Shown here: piece by piece, positions 40,308 through 52,181 of the stretch
Layout of the letters: each line of letters opens with the position of its first letter
How positions within the stretch are numbered: position 1 is the stretch's first letter
Source: Viscum album
Taxonomy: Eukaryota; Streptophyta; Magnoliopsida; Santalales; Viscaceae
DNA: 64,000 bases
Direction: 5' to 3'
NCBI GenBank assembly: GCA_963277665.1
Contig: OY728153.1
Coordinates: 270,356,250-270,420,249, forward strand
Position numbers and translations under genes: made by a program
Notes under the pieces: model-generated
The model's database searches: none
What the model saw: only the letters and a program-made list of their open reading frames with translations
Told to the model about the DNA's origin: nothing

Positions 40308-40320
40308 GCCTCTGATACCA
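40308..40320 (-). other. Element A primer-binding site (tRNA-iMet)
   Basis: Minus strand TGGTATCAGAGGC lies two bases after the 5' LTR. The first eleven bases match the complement of the plant initiator tRNA-Met 3' end (TGGTATCAGAGC), the standard primer of plant Ty3/gypsy elements. It fixes the 5' LTR boundary and the element's orientation. Confidence 0.88.
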
Positions 40321-41414
40321 ATTGTAACTCCCCGACCCCAGTTACCCAGAGTCGGTACATTATTGCGTAACATTGGCATGATCACAAAAGATCAAGTCTC
40401 TAAAGACCGATTAGTTTAGTATCCTTGGAAACACTACATACATTCATAAATGTTACATAACATCATAATGTGAAAAATCACAATAACATAGTCTCCATAG
40501 TCCACAGTTCTATCCCCTTCAGACTATCCTATAGGTTAGTCATAAAATATTTCTTCACATCCTGGGAAAAATTAAACATTGAAAGGGGTGAGCTCAGATG
40601 ATCAGTAAGGATAACAACCTAGAGGAAGCCTTCATAAATAAACAAAAACATTTAAGGCGATGTATAACTAAAACAAAAGCCTTTTAAACTTTAACTTCAA
40701 CATAATATGGAAAAAGTAAAATGATATAATTCCATTTACTTATTCACATGGATATTCTACTGGTCGAATAATCACATGCAATATCAATAACCACTTTCAT
40801 AATGATGGAATGCATAATGCCAGACTATCATAACCACGTGGCCAAGGCCTCATTCCAAGACTACAAATAAGATTTCTTCAAAGCCTTATGCCAAGACACT
40901 AGTTTGTCTCATGAGACCTGCTGATGCATCAGGGAGCTATAGTAGGCTCTACCCGTCACTTATTAAGTCCAATGCATTCCTCATATGAATAGGTTTAAAC
41001 ATATCATAAACCATTACATAATCGTTTCACATAAAACATTCATAAAGGAAACATAACATTTCCACATTTCAATCAGAAGATATCAATAAAACACATTGAT
41101 GTAATAAAAACACTTTCAAAACCATTTTCAATACCAAAATAAAAGAAAATTAAAACTTGGTTTCTATTTTTCATTTAAAAAAATGTTATGGCTTGTAGAG
41201 GAAGCCAAAACTAAAATAATGGTCATCGCGGAAGAGAAGTCATTGTCTCCGCATATGTACGACAAAAAAAACATTCCATTTTTTCATTTAGTAAAACACT
41301 TCGTATAAAAAAGATTCCTTTTGAATAAACGTAAAAGTCAAAGGGGTTTATAGACCGTATAAAAGAAATTTGTGTATAAAACAAAATATGCCTCAATGAA
41401 TGGAGAGTGAGACG

Positions 41415-41904
41415 AAGTCCCTTAAAAAGAATAGCTTTTAAATAAAATTGATCAATTATGTGTATTCACTAAAAGTACACATAAAGAAAGTACAAATACA
41501 AGATAAGACATAATAAAATCATGACATAATTTGAATGTAGGAGATTAACCCAAAGAATGGAAATTGGGTTAAGAATTTTTCTTACAAAGATCATTTTTGA
41601 ATAAAATATATCTATTATGTGTATTCACTATATGTACACATAACAAAAGTATAAATATAAGATAGGAAATAATAATATCATGACATAATTTGAAAGTAGG
41701 AGATTAACCCAAAGAATGGAAATTGGGTTAAGAAGTTCCCATACAAAGATCATTTTTAAATAAAATATATCTATTATGTGTGTTCACTATATGTACACAT
41801 AAGGAATGTATAAATACATGATAGGAAATAATAATATCATGACATAATTTGAAAGTAAGAGATTAAACCAAGGAATGGAAATTGGGTTAAGAAGTTCCTT
41901 TACC
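41415..41904 (-). repeat. 159-bp tandem repeat, three copies, in element A 5' LTR
   Basis: Units 41,415-41,573, 41,574-41,732 and 41,733-41,891 plus 13 bases. The GAGATT anchor falls at 41,541, 41,700 and 41,859. Copy number and period are identical to the other LTR, so the array existed before insertion. Confidence 0.88.
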
Positions 41905-42248
41905 TCGTGTCCAACTTCACTCGACCGTTCTTTAATCTCCTGAATAATAAAATAGAGTTAATATCTACTTGATTAAGAAACTTTTTCAAGTTCATTATCC
42001 CTTTTATATCACTTATTATAATGTTACGAAAATTATGTAGTCATTTAAGTTAATAACGGTCGTTTTGTCGATCTTTGGTACTTGAGTCAACAATAAACTT
42101 CTTATAATTACAAGTTGTTTATGTGGTAGAATATCTATTATCTCCAGAATTATATTCATGATGTAGATATCATATATATCATATATATCCAGTATATACA
42201 TTCATTCATAATATTACGTAACATATAGAGGTAAGAAATGAAATGCAC

Positions 42249-42286
42249 CGTTCATGGAGACGGTAAGCCGTATGTACGCATGAACG
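42249..42286 (-). other. Hairpin-forming inverted repeat in element A 5' LTR
   Basis: Same CGTTCATG...CATGAACG arms as at 35,595-35,632, with one loop change (CGTACG to CGTATG). Confidence 0.58.
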
Positions 42287-42956
42287 CTACTTTCATTTCT
42301 ATTTCATATTTAATGGAATGAAATCATAATGATATAAAGGTATATTATAATTCCAATATCATATATAATATCATTTACTCCATCCTTTATACATCCCACA
42401 AACTTCCTAAAATGAAATTATCGCGTTTACCCATAATGGAAATCATAAAGGTATGCCATAAATGAGAAATACAGAAGCATAATGAAAACATAAACATAAT
42501 ATATATATATAATATATGAAAATAGTGTCATCATAATATCCACCATGAGAGGTGTTAAAAGTAGATTGAACAATCACCGTTTCGTGAGGCAGTATTTCGC
42601 CACCCACAGAAATTATATATTCATTAACCATTAGACGATGGTTTGTGTAATTATAAACCAAATAATTCTCATAAAAACATCCTAGTATATTTAATATACT
42701 GGTTTTGTTACAAAATAAATAAATAAAAATATTTTAGGGGGTTGGAGAAGCAAAATAAAACAAAAGGACATTAGAGAAGACATTACCTCAAAATCGGGTA
42801 ATTCTTTTTGATTTGAGCTAAAGGCTTCCTTGGGAAGAATTATGCCCAAAGTGAGGCTTCTATGAGTAATATAGGGAATTATAGAGAGTATTTGGGAAGC
42901 GTTTGGCTGAGCCAAATGGCTTTTATGGTGTGAATAAGGTGGTAGAGGTGGGGGCC

Positions 42957-42965
42957 ATTTATAAG
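42957..42965 (-). promoter_or_regulatory. TATA box in element A 5' LTR
   Basis: Minus strand CTTATAAAT followed by GGCCCCCACC. As the 5' LTR copy it would start the genomic RNA. One base weaker than TATAAAA in the 3' LTR. Confidence 0.58.
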
Positions 42966-44327
42966 AGGAGAGGAGGGGCACTCTTGGAAAGTCATGAAAT
43001 ATTACATTGTTATGAAATGATTTTCGGATTTTAGAGGTCACAAAATGATATATTTCTAGGATAAGGTGATAAGAGTTATAAATATACTCATACAATATTT
43101 TTTTGACAAGTGTATGTCTTAGAATTTACATTATATTTTCATTTTATTTAAATCGTTAATTAATGAGGTAATCGCTCCATCATCATGGTGTCATAAAAAA
43201 TTTAATTTATTTAACGTCTAAAAATTATAAAAAAAATATCATGATGTAGGAAATATTTTTAGATTTACAATTAGTATTTATATTTGAAAAGGTAACTTAT
43301 ATAACCCCATGTAATAATTGTTTTTGTAAAACAACACATGTTTGTGACAATTTTATTTTTACTTTGAAGAAAAAGTTATTAATGTCATTTTCTTACCCAA
43401 GTGGCTCCATGAGGTCCCCAAGTTGACCCATGGATTGTCTTGGTCGGCCATGACACATAAAATAAGGGTAGGACAAGTGTAAAGGTATTTTCATATTTTT
43501 ATAATATCATTTTTACCTTAAATTTGACTAATTACCTTTAATCGCGATTAATTAAACTTAAAAGTTACTATTCAGAAAAAAAATTATTTTAATCCCATTA
43601 AACCAAATTTTACTTCCTAATTAAAACCATGTATGTCGGAATTTTGAATATCAAATCACAGAAGTGGTAATGTTTCATTTAAATGAAAAATGAGTTTTTT
43701 AACTACCACTTAGTGGTTTCACTATTAATCAAAAATTGAAGTTTTTTCAGAACAATGCCAAAATTTCACCCTAAGCTATAATTGATATTACGAATTCAAA
43801 AATGATGTATATTTTAAAAAATTACAAACATATAAGTTTCAATAATTAATTTTATAATTAATTCCCACTGTCACAATAAATAGCGTGTTTTTAAGAAACA
43901 ATATATATCAAAAGATTGGCAATTGTTTATGTCAAATTTCAAAGTGAAATTAATTCTAATGACCACCATTTGATAAAATGGTAAAAATATATTCTAATTA
44001 TAATTTAAAACCACTCAATAGTATAATTTATCACTATAAATAATTTTGATTAAAAAAAGTTATTTTTAAGTATTTTTCACTATTCATAAAAAATTGGAAG
44101 TTCTCAGAAAATTACAAAAAATTCAACTTAGGATAATTTATATATTATGAATAAAAAAATGAAGTCCATTTTGAAATATAAAATTTATATAATTTCAAAA
44201 AGTGGGTATTACTATTCATAACGGCTACTTTGATTTGTCGCGATGTGTTAGAATCTCGAACTTGCGTACAATGCAAGATATTGTATTATTGAAAGAGAAG
44301 CGTATCGTGGAAGCTTGAGGTGTTATA

Positions 44328-44950
44328 GATAAGATGCTCCCCACCATATGAGCTTAATTACACCACATTCCTAGAATAGTTCCCAAATGATCTGACGTCA
44401 CATGGTTATCTCTCTTCCCAATCCACACCAATCATATCTCAAACAATACCTATCAAGGACCTTACTTAGATCACCTATTCCATGAAGCTTTGATCATGTA
44501 CTAATGCCACCTTTCACTTAAAAGGTAACACATCCCATTATTCTTTTAATTTTGGGCCACTATTACCATAAGAATCACACCAATTCCAGTTTTCCCTAAC
44601 CTATACCCAAACCCAATAAAATAAATAAAATCTAAGATCCCACTCAAATTGATATCATATACTAAATATGTGAAAGATCCCATGACTCTCTTCTGAGTAG
44701 TTGATAACTATTGGTAAATATACAATTACTGCACCGCTTGAGTTACTTTAAACTTATAAAATAATCAAAAATCCACGCCTGATCTAGTCATTGATCCATC
44801 AACCAAATGGAAACCACATGTTACCAAAAAGAATTCCTTCACACATCAAAACTTTTCTAAAAACCCCCACCAACATTCACTCTCATCCTCCCAAGGATGA
44901 GTGATAAAATAATAACCCTATCACTGGTTCATTCCAAACATTCAACTTTA
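44328..44950. other. Decayed sequence between elements A and D
   Basis: Continuation of 32,697-33,669 on the far side of element A. C-rich on the plus strand, with no ORF, motif or RNA gene visible. Confidence 0.35.
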
Positions 44951-47862
44951 TATCATCCATACAAAATAGGTATATACTATATGGGATATTTCAGGAATAA
45001 ACATTCAATAAATTCTTATTTACCTTTATTATAATATAGTTCACACATATGTATAATCTCTCAAGGTGGTCACTCACACACATATATTTTGTTTTGTCAC
45101 TATTTATATATTAAATAATATAATAATAAATAATAAAATAATATAATGATGAGGGGGGTATTTGGAAATTAATTATACAAAAATATATATGATATAAAAA
45201 ACATTTGAATATATAAAATGAAAAACAAAAATATATTAGTGAGATGAAGTTTTCATTCTTAAGGAGTTCACGATGATGCTATCATTGTTCTTTAGAAAAT
45301 ATACATCTCAATATTCCATTCAATAAAGAGATAAACACTATCATTCTGAACCCAAACATTGTTATTTTAATTAAACAAAATTTTCCATTATCATGTTATA
45401 TAATCTTCCTCATATAATCACCAAAATTCTATACGAACTCTCTATAATGTGTTCCCTCTAGAAATGAAGCAACCTTTCATCTCGCTTCCCGAAATCACAA
45501 TTTTATCCATCCTAATTTTTTATCATGTATCAACCTTATCGGTTTTATCTCTCTCCTTCGGTGACCTAGGGATTCCTAATTTTCATCTGTTCATTCCTAT
45601 CCTTCCTTAATTCTTCCGCTTTTTTGTTGGATCTTGCAGTGATCTTGGTTTTATTCTTTTCCCTTCCTTCTTCACATTTTCCCTCATTCCAGATATACTT
45701 ATTTTTCAGAATATCCGAATCATATTGTTTTATTTTGGTGAATTATCTTTGTTTAAGATGAAATATTATTCGATCATTTAATATATTTTTGATTATGTTT
45801 TTTTTGTTTTATTGGTGTAGGTTTGACAAAGTATTTATCTATGGTTTTGATGGTGCTGACTTCATCCTGGCTCACTGTACACTATGGAGCCCCCCTTCTC
45901 CCTTACTCTTCTATGGCTTGTAGGTCCATTTATCCTTCATAGGATGGTGGGGGTGATATGGTTTCCAAGGATAATTTAGTATGTGTGTGGGGGTGGTAGG
46001 GTGTTCCAGGAGTCGCGACATATAGTGGATTTCTCCCTTTTTCTAACTTCTCTTGGTGCTGGTTCTGCATTTTTGTTGATTCAGATGTTTGATGTTGATG
46101 CTGGGGTGAGCGTTTTTTTTCTAGTTTTTGGGTTCTTATTCTATGATTCTCTGATTACTTTTATCACTATGTTGGTGATTCCATTCTGGAGGAGCCTATG
46201 CTAGCCAGTACTCAGTTCCAAATGCCCTTGAGGTTTGAGATATTTAGTGGTATAAGGAGGTGTGACTACTTCATTCCTTTTTTGAATCATGATATCTGAA
46301 TTTATAATGGTTCTCATTATGATTTTAATTAATCTTGTTTAGAATGAAATGATTCATGGGGGTGATTGTAGGATATTCATTCATGTCAGTGACATGCAGA
46401 TTCAAGGTTGGGCTCGATCAACGCCTATGAAGGTTATTCGGTTTAAATTTTGAAATTTTAATATGAATTTTGCATTTTTTTTATTTGGGTGGTTAGTTTT
46501 AATAGGAATATATGATTGTGAGGGTTCCAAATTTTTCTTTAAAAGTGGTTTCAAAATAAAAAAAATCATTTTAGAGAATATAAAAAATAAAACAACAATA
46601 GATAAATATAGGTGTCCCCTTCACCAAAACCAATGTATCTACTATTTAAAGTATCAAAATATAAAAAATAAAAACATTTAAGTGCAGTGACTTCAATAAT
46701 CCACCACTATTTTTCTTTGAATAAGAAATAAATTTTTTTCTCCATTTACATGGTGATACAAAAGCATAATGGCCGAACAAAAAATAAAAAACATGAAAGA
46801 GAAGAGAAATATAAGAAGAATGAATAACTAATATATATTAAATATCTTAAGGAAAATTAAATCAAAAAATCAAACATGTGTCCTATAAAATTTTTAAACT
46901 ATAATTTCAACCCTTTGGAGGGTAGATAATGTAAATATTTATTGGAAAGGGAGGTGGGAAAAAATTTCTTAAATTCTATCCTCTAAAATAAAATTATATT
47001 TTGGAATATTAAGTGGGAAAATCAAGAAACATTTTATTATATAAATATGGTTATAAATATCTTTAACGTCAACCCAAAATTTCTAATCATTATTGGATGA
47101 ATATAAAAAAAATTAATTTCTATATGATTAATAAAAATACATCTATAAAGATAGACCATAAAAATATAATGTATCAAATTTGCATGATTTTTTGGATAAT
47201 CTATGGATAGAATTCGGAATGTGATATTATAGGGAATTGTTCCATAATTCCTTGCACTTCCACCAAAAATATTTTATCATATTTAATTTCTTAATGACTT
47301 ATGATTGAAAAATTTATGATAATATATCTATCATTGAATATTAATTGAATTTATATGAAATGAGTTCACACATTCATTTGACCATGATAACATGGTAACC
47401 ATAAGTTTCTCTAGTTGTATAAAACTCATTGAATATAAAGAATATAATATATTGAAAAATTTGAGCCCAATCCAACAATTTATTTATAAGTTATGTTCAA
47501 AATCATTGAGTAACGAAAAAGATGTCGAATTCATATTTGTATTGACGTCATGGATTAATTTCTCACTAAAACATTAAGATATACCTCACATGATTTAAAT
47601 GAAAAATATAAATATTTAATATTGTATTTTTCCATTAATTTTAATGTAACAATATAACATAAATAATATTATATGATAAAATTACTACAGTGGACTTTAA
47701 AATGTATAAATATAACTTTTCATCAAATTGACCAATTCAACTGAAATTATTTTAAAAAACCAAAAAATATTATAATTACCGAAATAATATAAAATTGGTG
47801 GTATTATATCATTTAATTATAGAATTAAATTATAGATTAAATAAAAAAAATTATGTGTTTTA
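44951..47862. repeat. Element D, left LTR (with insertion)
   Basis: 2,912 bp against 1,560 bp for its partner; most of the excess is the insertion at about 45,480-46,550. The left end reads TATCATCC where the partner has TGAACAGC, so this boundary is approximate. Confidence 0.52.
45480..46550 (+). other. Insertion of ~1.1 kb in element D left LTR, gene-fragment-like
   Basis: Absent from the right LTR. Its base composition is unlike the neighbours: T- and G-rich on the plus strand, with long pyrimidine tracts ending in AG (ttgttggatcttgcag near 45,645; tattggtgtag near 45,821) that look like splice acceptors, and GTGAGC (46,107) like a donor. One 73-codon ORF (45,983-46,204) is hydrophobic and unrecognised. 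It ends near an A-rich run (about 46,554). It could be a captured gene fragment or a small transposon; no terminal repeats or target duplication could be fixed. Confidence 0.35.
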
Positions 47863-50621
47863 TATTTTCTCCAAACTTAATGTTTTCATTCCCAGATAAT
47901 CATAAATACAAAAGTCATAAAAAAATTCTCATGGTATGAATGAAAACGCTACCCATTTTTCACATTCAAATAAAATATCATTACTTATACATTGATCTAT
48001 ATTCATTAATTCAAAAAATGATCATAAAATTAAATTAAATCTCATGATAATCCCCATATTTATGTCATAACTACCTCCCTAATAATTTATTTCTCTCTCA
48101 CATAAGGTTGTGTTTGCCTTTATAATTGATATTTTCTCATAATCATGAACATGTGTGACCTTTATAGGCGTTATAAATTCTTATTACTCTACACTATGAT
48201 ACATAAAAGTGGTTCAATCACAAGGACTTTTACTTGGGTTATGTTATGGATAATTGTTGGTGGGTAATGAAATTGAAAAATTGAATGGCTAGATAGAGGA
48301 GGTTTATCTCTTAAATACCATTCATGAATATTCATGTGAAAACACATGATGTTCCACACCGAATTTCAATAAAAAAGATAAAAATCCTTACCCAACTTTT
48401 TGAGTCACATGGAACATGAGTTAAAAAATTAATAAAATGAAATATTTCACCCAAATTAAATTCTTCTTAACAATTTAATATATTTTCTATTTTTTTCATC
48501 ATGAATTTTGGGATGACAAAGAAATATTGTGAGTTAAAACTCATGTGAAATCAATGAATAATTCAATCTAATCTCTATTTTTTCTTTATATTTTCGTCTT
48601 TTTTTACAATGGGATAATAAAAAGAAATAAAATGGATATTAAGTCAGACCCATTTCTCTCTATGCACTTCGAAAAATAATGACACACAAGCTAGACACCC
48701 AAAAAACATTTTCATCCCAAAGAACATACAGAATGGGCTATTCCCCCCAGACTTAAAATTAAAATATACATGAAAAGTATTACTATTTAAGGTTTTTAAG
48801 GAAAATTAACTTATAATTTTGTTTAAAAATATAAAATATATCATGGAGTTTATTTATAAATAATTATTTATGTAAAAGGTAGGTATCAAGTAAAAAATGT
48901 GGCTTTCCAATGAATTGTCTTAGTCACATAAAAAAATTCATGAACTCTAATGATTTGAAAGGAAAAAAAATCACAAGATATGGATCATAAAATATGAATC
49001 ATGACTCCTAAAAAAATTAAAATGTAAAGAACATTTCAAAAACGTTTAAGAATCTCTCATTTTAAGAAAAATATTCATTTTTGATAGTACTAGTGAACGT
49101 GACTTTCACAATCAGTCAAACTTCCTTAAATAATCAGATTGAAAATCAAGAAAAAACCAATGCAGAAATTTTTAAATCCTTAAAAAATAAAATCCAACAA
49201 TATGATAAAATACTAATATGATCATAATTTCTTAATGTATTCATTTAAACTTGAGGGATCAAAAAAGACACCAAAAATTAAAAACAACAAAACATAAAAA
49301 ATTATAGAAACAAAAGGAAAAAAATTACATAAAGATGTTTAATACCCCCTACACTAAAGATACATTACCCATTAATTTAAACTCAATAAAATAAACATAT
49401 TAGGTAATTAAAACCAAATTTATGGAGAGACACAAATTGAGTTTATTTTCTAATGGCATACTAGAGTTATTGTCCTAGATTTCACCACTTTAAAACTAGA
49501 AATAATTAATGAAATAATGTAATAAATTTATTAATGAAAATTAAATAAAGGGAAATATAATAGGTTAAAGAAAAGAAGTAATAAAACTTGGTTTGGACCC
49601 CCCCCCAAGTTGGTACTTGTTTTTTACTACATCCAGTTGGTAGTTTTAGTTGTCACCCAAAACCTGATAGTGGATTTCGTTTTTTGAGATTTGAACCACT
49701 TCATGGTGTTACTTCAAATATAAAATCCATTACATTAGTTTTAGAGGAACACATGAATATATTTCTATAGGTATATCTACTTATAAATGTAATATATCTT
49801 GCAATGTTAGTGCAGGTTAATTAATATATCCTCCACTTTCACTTAGACCACCACTTCTTTAACCTCTTCAGCATATTTTATTTTCTCTATTATTTTTTAT
49901 ATGAAATTACAAGAAGTGGTAATTCGTATAAAAGTTAAAATTGAAATAATTCATAATAAGGAAAATAAATATAGAAATATTCCCCTTCAATTAAAGCATC
50001 ATGATACTCTATCCATTTAGGAAAAGCCCATGGGAACTCTATCTAATCAGAGGAATATGTTTTTATTCATCAAAACTACCCAGGGGAATCATATGTGTTG
50101 ATTATAAAAAATAAAAATGTAGGTAGTGAATAGGCTTTTATAATAATGTAAAATAAAAAACAAAAGAATCTAGAGTCAAGTATACTCTCTTCAATTGATT
50201 TGATTCAACTGTTGGTTCCTCTTGAAAGGCCTATGAGAGGATTGTAGAATTATTTAAGAGTGAAGAGTTATGTAATTTGGTTTCAACCTTTATGAAGTGA
50301 TATTAAAAATTAAAAGGGATGAAAACTTTTTATTCCCCAACAACCTCTTGATTAAATTCCAAAAAGTATTTCAATAATTTTTTGAGCTCATTGACCAAAG
50401 ATTCTAAATTTGGTTTCTCAAGGTCTTATATGAGGTCTCCAATGTACTATTTAAGTACATCCCTCCTTTAAGTATTATTGTAAAACCATATTAAATATTT
50501 TTTTTAAATTTCACTATTTCAATTAATGAATTGGAGGGTTTATCATAAGAAAATTTCTTTTTTTTAGTTATGAAATTTATTATTTTTTAATGTTTTTGTA
50601 AAAATAAATATTTTTAAGGGA
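47863..50621. other. Element D interior, no recognisable domains
   Basis: 2.76 kb of very AT-rich sequence without gag or pol motifs. It contains a run of nine C at 49,598-49,606 and a 60-codon ORF after it that matches nothing I know. Confidence 0.4.
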
Positions 50622-52181
50622 TGAACAGCCCCAAAAATGATTCCAAATCGATGTGAAAAATCAGTCATAAATCTTAAATCAATAAATTAATATTTACTTA
50701 ATAATAAATAATGTTTACACCATGAACAATTTCTCAAGGAGTGCCCTCACACAAATTTAGTTTCTACTTTCATTATTTATATAATAAAAAGTATAATAAA
50801 AAAGAATAAAATAATATAATGATGGGGGTTTAAAATTAATGATATATATATATGTTATAAAAATATTAAAAAATATAAAACAAGACACACAAAGATGCTA
50901 GTGATAATATGTTTTCATTCTTAGGTGTTCAGGATGATGCTATCATTTTTCTTTAAAAAATATATCACAATATTCAATTTGATAAAGATATAATCCCTAT
51001 AAATATACATTCTCCCACTGTAATTTTAATTACCACACACCAACACTCCACATGTGGGATAATCTCCCATCAAATCATTTTCACCATTCTACACTGGCCC
51101 TCAATTAGAAACATTATAATAATGATAGGGATGAATAAATGTTAATGGGAAGAAGAACCCAATTAAAGAAAAATATGGGTGATAACTTCACCAAAAATTA
51201 TATGTATACTAATAAAATTATTATAATACAAAAATAGAAACATTTAAGTGAAAATAATTCATGAATTCATTACAATATTCTGTTGAATGAGCACAGAAGT
51301 TAGTTCTCTATTTGTATAGAGAGATAAAAGCATGATGAAAGAAAACAAAAGTGAAAAATGAAAAGTTTTATTCTATAATGTTTCTCACCTTTATCATTTT
51401 CATAGATCCACAAAATGTATGCTCCATTTTACACATATTAAAAATGTTTTGGATGAATGTTTATTGAACATATTTTTATCTAGACCGATTATCAAGAATC
51501 AATGTACCACATTTCCACACATTTTTGGACAATTTAATGGTAGAATATTGGAATGTGGTGTTATTGACCTTGTTTGAAAATTTATTTCTCATCCACCATA
51601 AAAATTTCATCATCTTTCAAAACATTTTGAAAGAGTTATAGCCAAAAAAATGTATGATAATATTTTCAATCATGAAGATTCATTGAATTTCTATGCATCG
51701 ACTTCAAATGATTTTTTTGACGATGATAACATGAAAATAATATATTTTCCCTATTAAAAAATGCTTTAAATGTTTTATTATAAAATATTTAAAAATTAAA
51801 GTTCAATTCACCAATGAATTAATAAGTTATGTTCAAAAAAGTGGAGAAAGGTCCAAGCATTCCAATTCAAAACAAAAATAACTTCATGGATTAATTTCTC
51901 CCTAAAAACATATTGTATAGATCACATGAAATAAAAAAATAATGTAAATAATTATGTTTATAATTCATCAAATAAATTAGAAAAATAACTCAAAAATAAA
52001 TTCTTTTGATATAAATACTAAAGTGTACTTAAAAATGATTAAACATAATTTTATTCAAAATGAAGAATTCAAATAAAATTATATGAAGAACCTAAAAACT
52101 TAGTATTTACTATCAAAATATTTAATTAGTGGGATTATAACATTGAATTATAGAATAAAACATATGAAATTATTGGTTTCA
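50622..52181. repeat. Element D, right LTR
   Basis: 1,560 bp, the uninterrupted form of the D LTR. TG start and CA end are visible. Confidence 0.52.

Larger units (their letters stand above)
33670..44327 (-). mobile_element. Element A: non-autonomous gag-only LTR retrotransposon with 4-kb LTRs
   Basis: 10,658 bp on the minus strand. It has a 3' LTR at 33,670-37,711, a 5' LTR at 40,323-44,327 and a 2,611-bp interior holding a tRNA-iMet primer site, leader, gag and polypurine tract. There is no protease, reverse transcriptase, RNase H or integrase, and no room for them. Flanking 5-mers AATAA (33,665-33,669) and GATAA (44,328-44,332) match at four of five bases, a likely target duplication. Gag-only elements of this layout are known in plants as TR-GAG; LTRs this long recall LARD elements, which usually lack gag. 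LTRs differ by roughly 5-10% by eye, so A is younger than B, C and D. Confidence 0.88.
40323..44327 (-). repeat. Element A, 5' LTR
   Basis: 4,005 bp, plus-strand form TGTAACTCCCC...GGTGTTATA. The last bases were probably GTTACA and changed by one C-to-T. Lacks about 45 bases present in the 3' LTR, with CCACA at both edges of the missing segment. The ORFs at 42,443-42,661 and 42,691-43,095 are not conserved in reading frame with the partner LTR beyond what DNA similarity gives. Confidence 0.9.
44951..52181. mobile_element. Element D: old LTR retrotransposon
   Basis: Direct repeats 44,951-47,862 and 50,622-52,181 align collinearly once a 1.1-kb insertion in the left one is removed. Landmarks include 'aaaataatataatgatg' (45,138 against 50,807), 'gttcacgatgatgctatcat' (45,266) against 'gttcaggatgatgctatcat' (50,928), 'aacatttaagtg' (46,673 against 51,239) and 'catggattaatttctc' (47,549 against 51,893). 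The right LTR starts TGAAC and ends GTTTCA, near inverted. Interior 2,759 bp. No primer site is readable; AAGGGA directly before the right LTR would suit a plus-strand polypurine tract. No target duplication is found. Confidence 0.55.

Noticed and set aside
42691..43095. Minus-strand ORF of 134 codons in the element A LTR
   Set aside because: Its partner in the other LTR is shorter and the shared part is explained by LTR identity; it overlaps the TATA box and transcription start region.
49588..49770. ORF of 60 codons after a run of nine C
   Set aside because: No similarity recognised, no second copy and no coding-like context.
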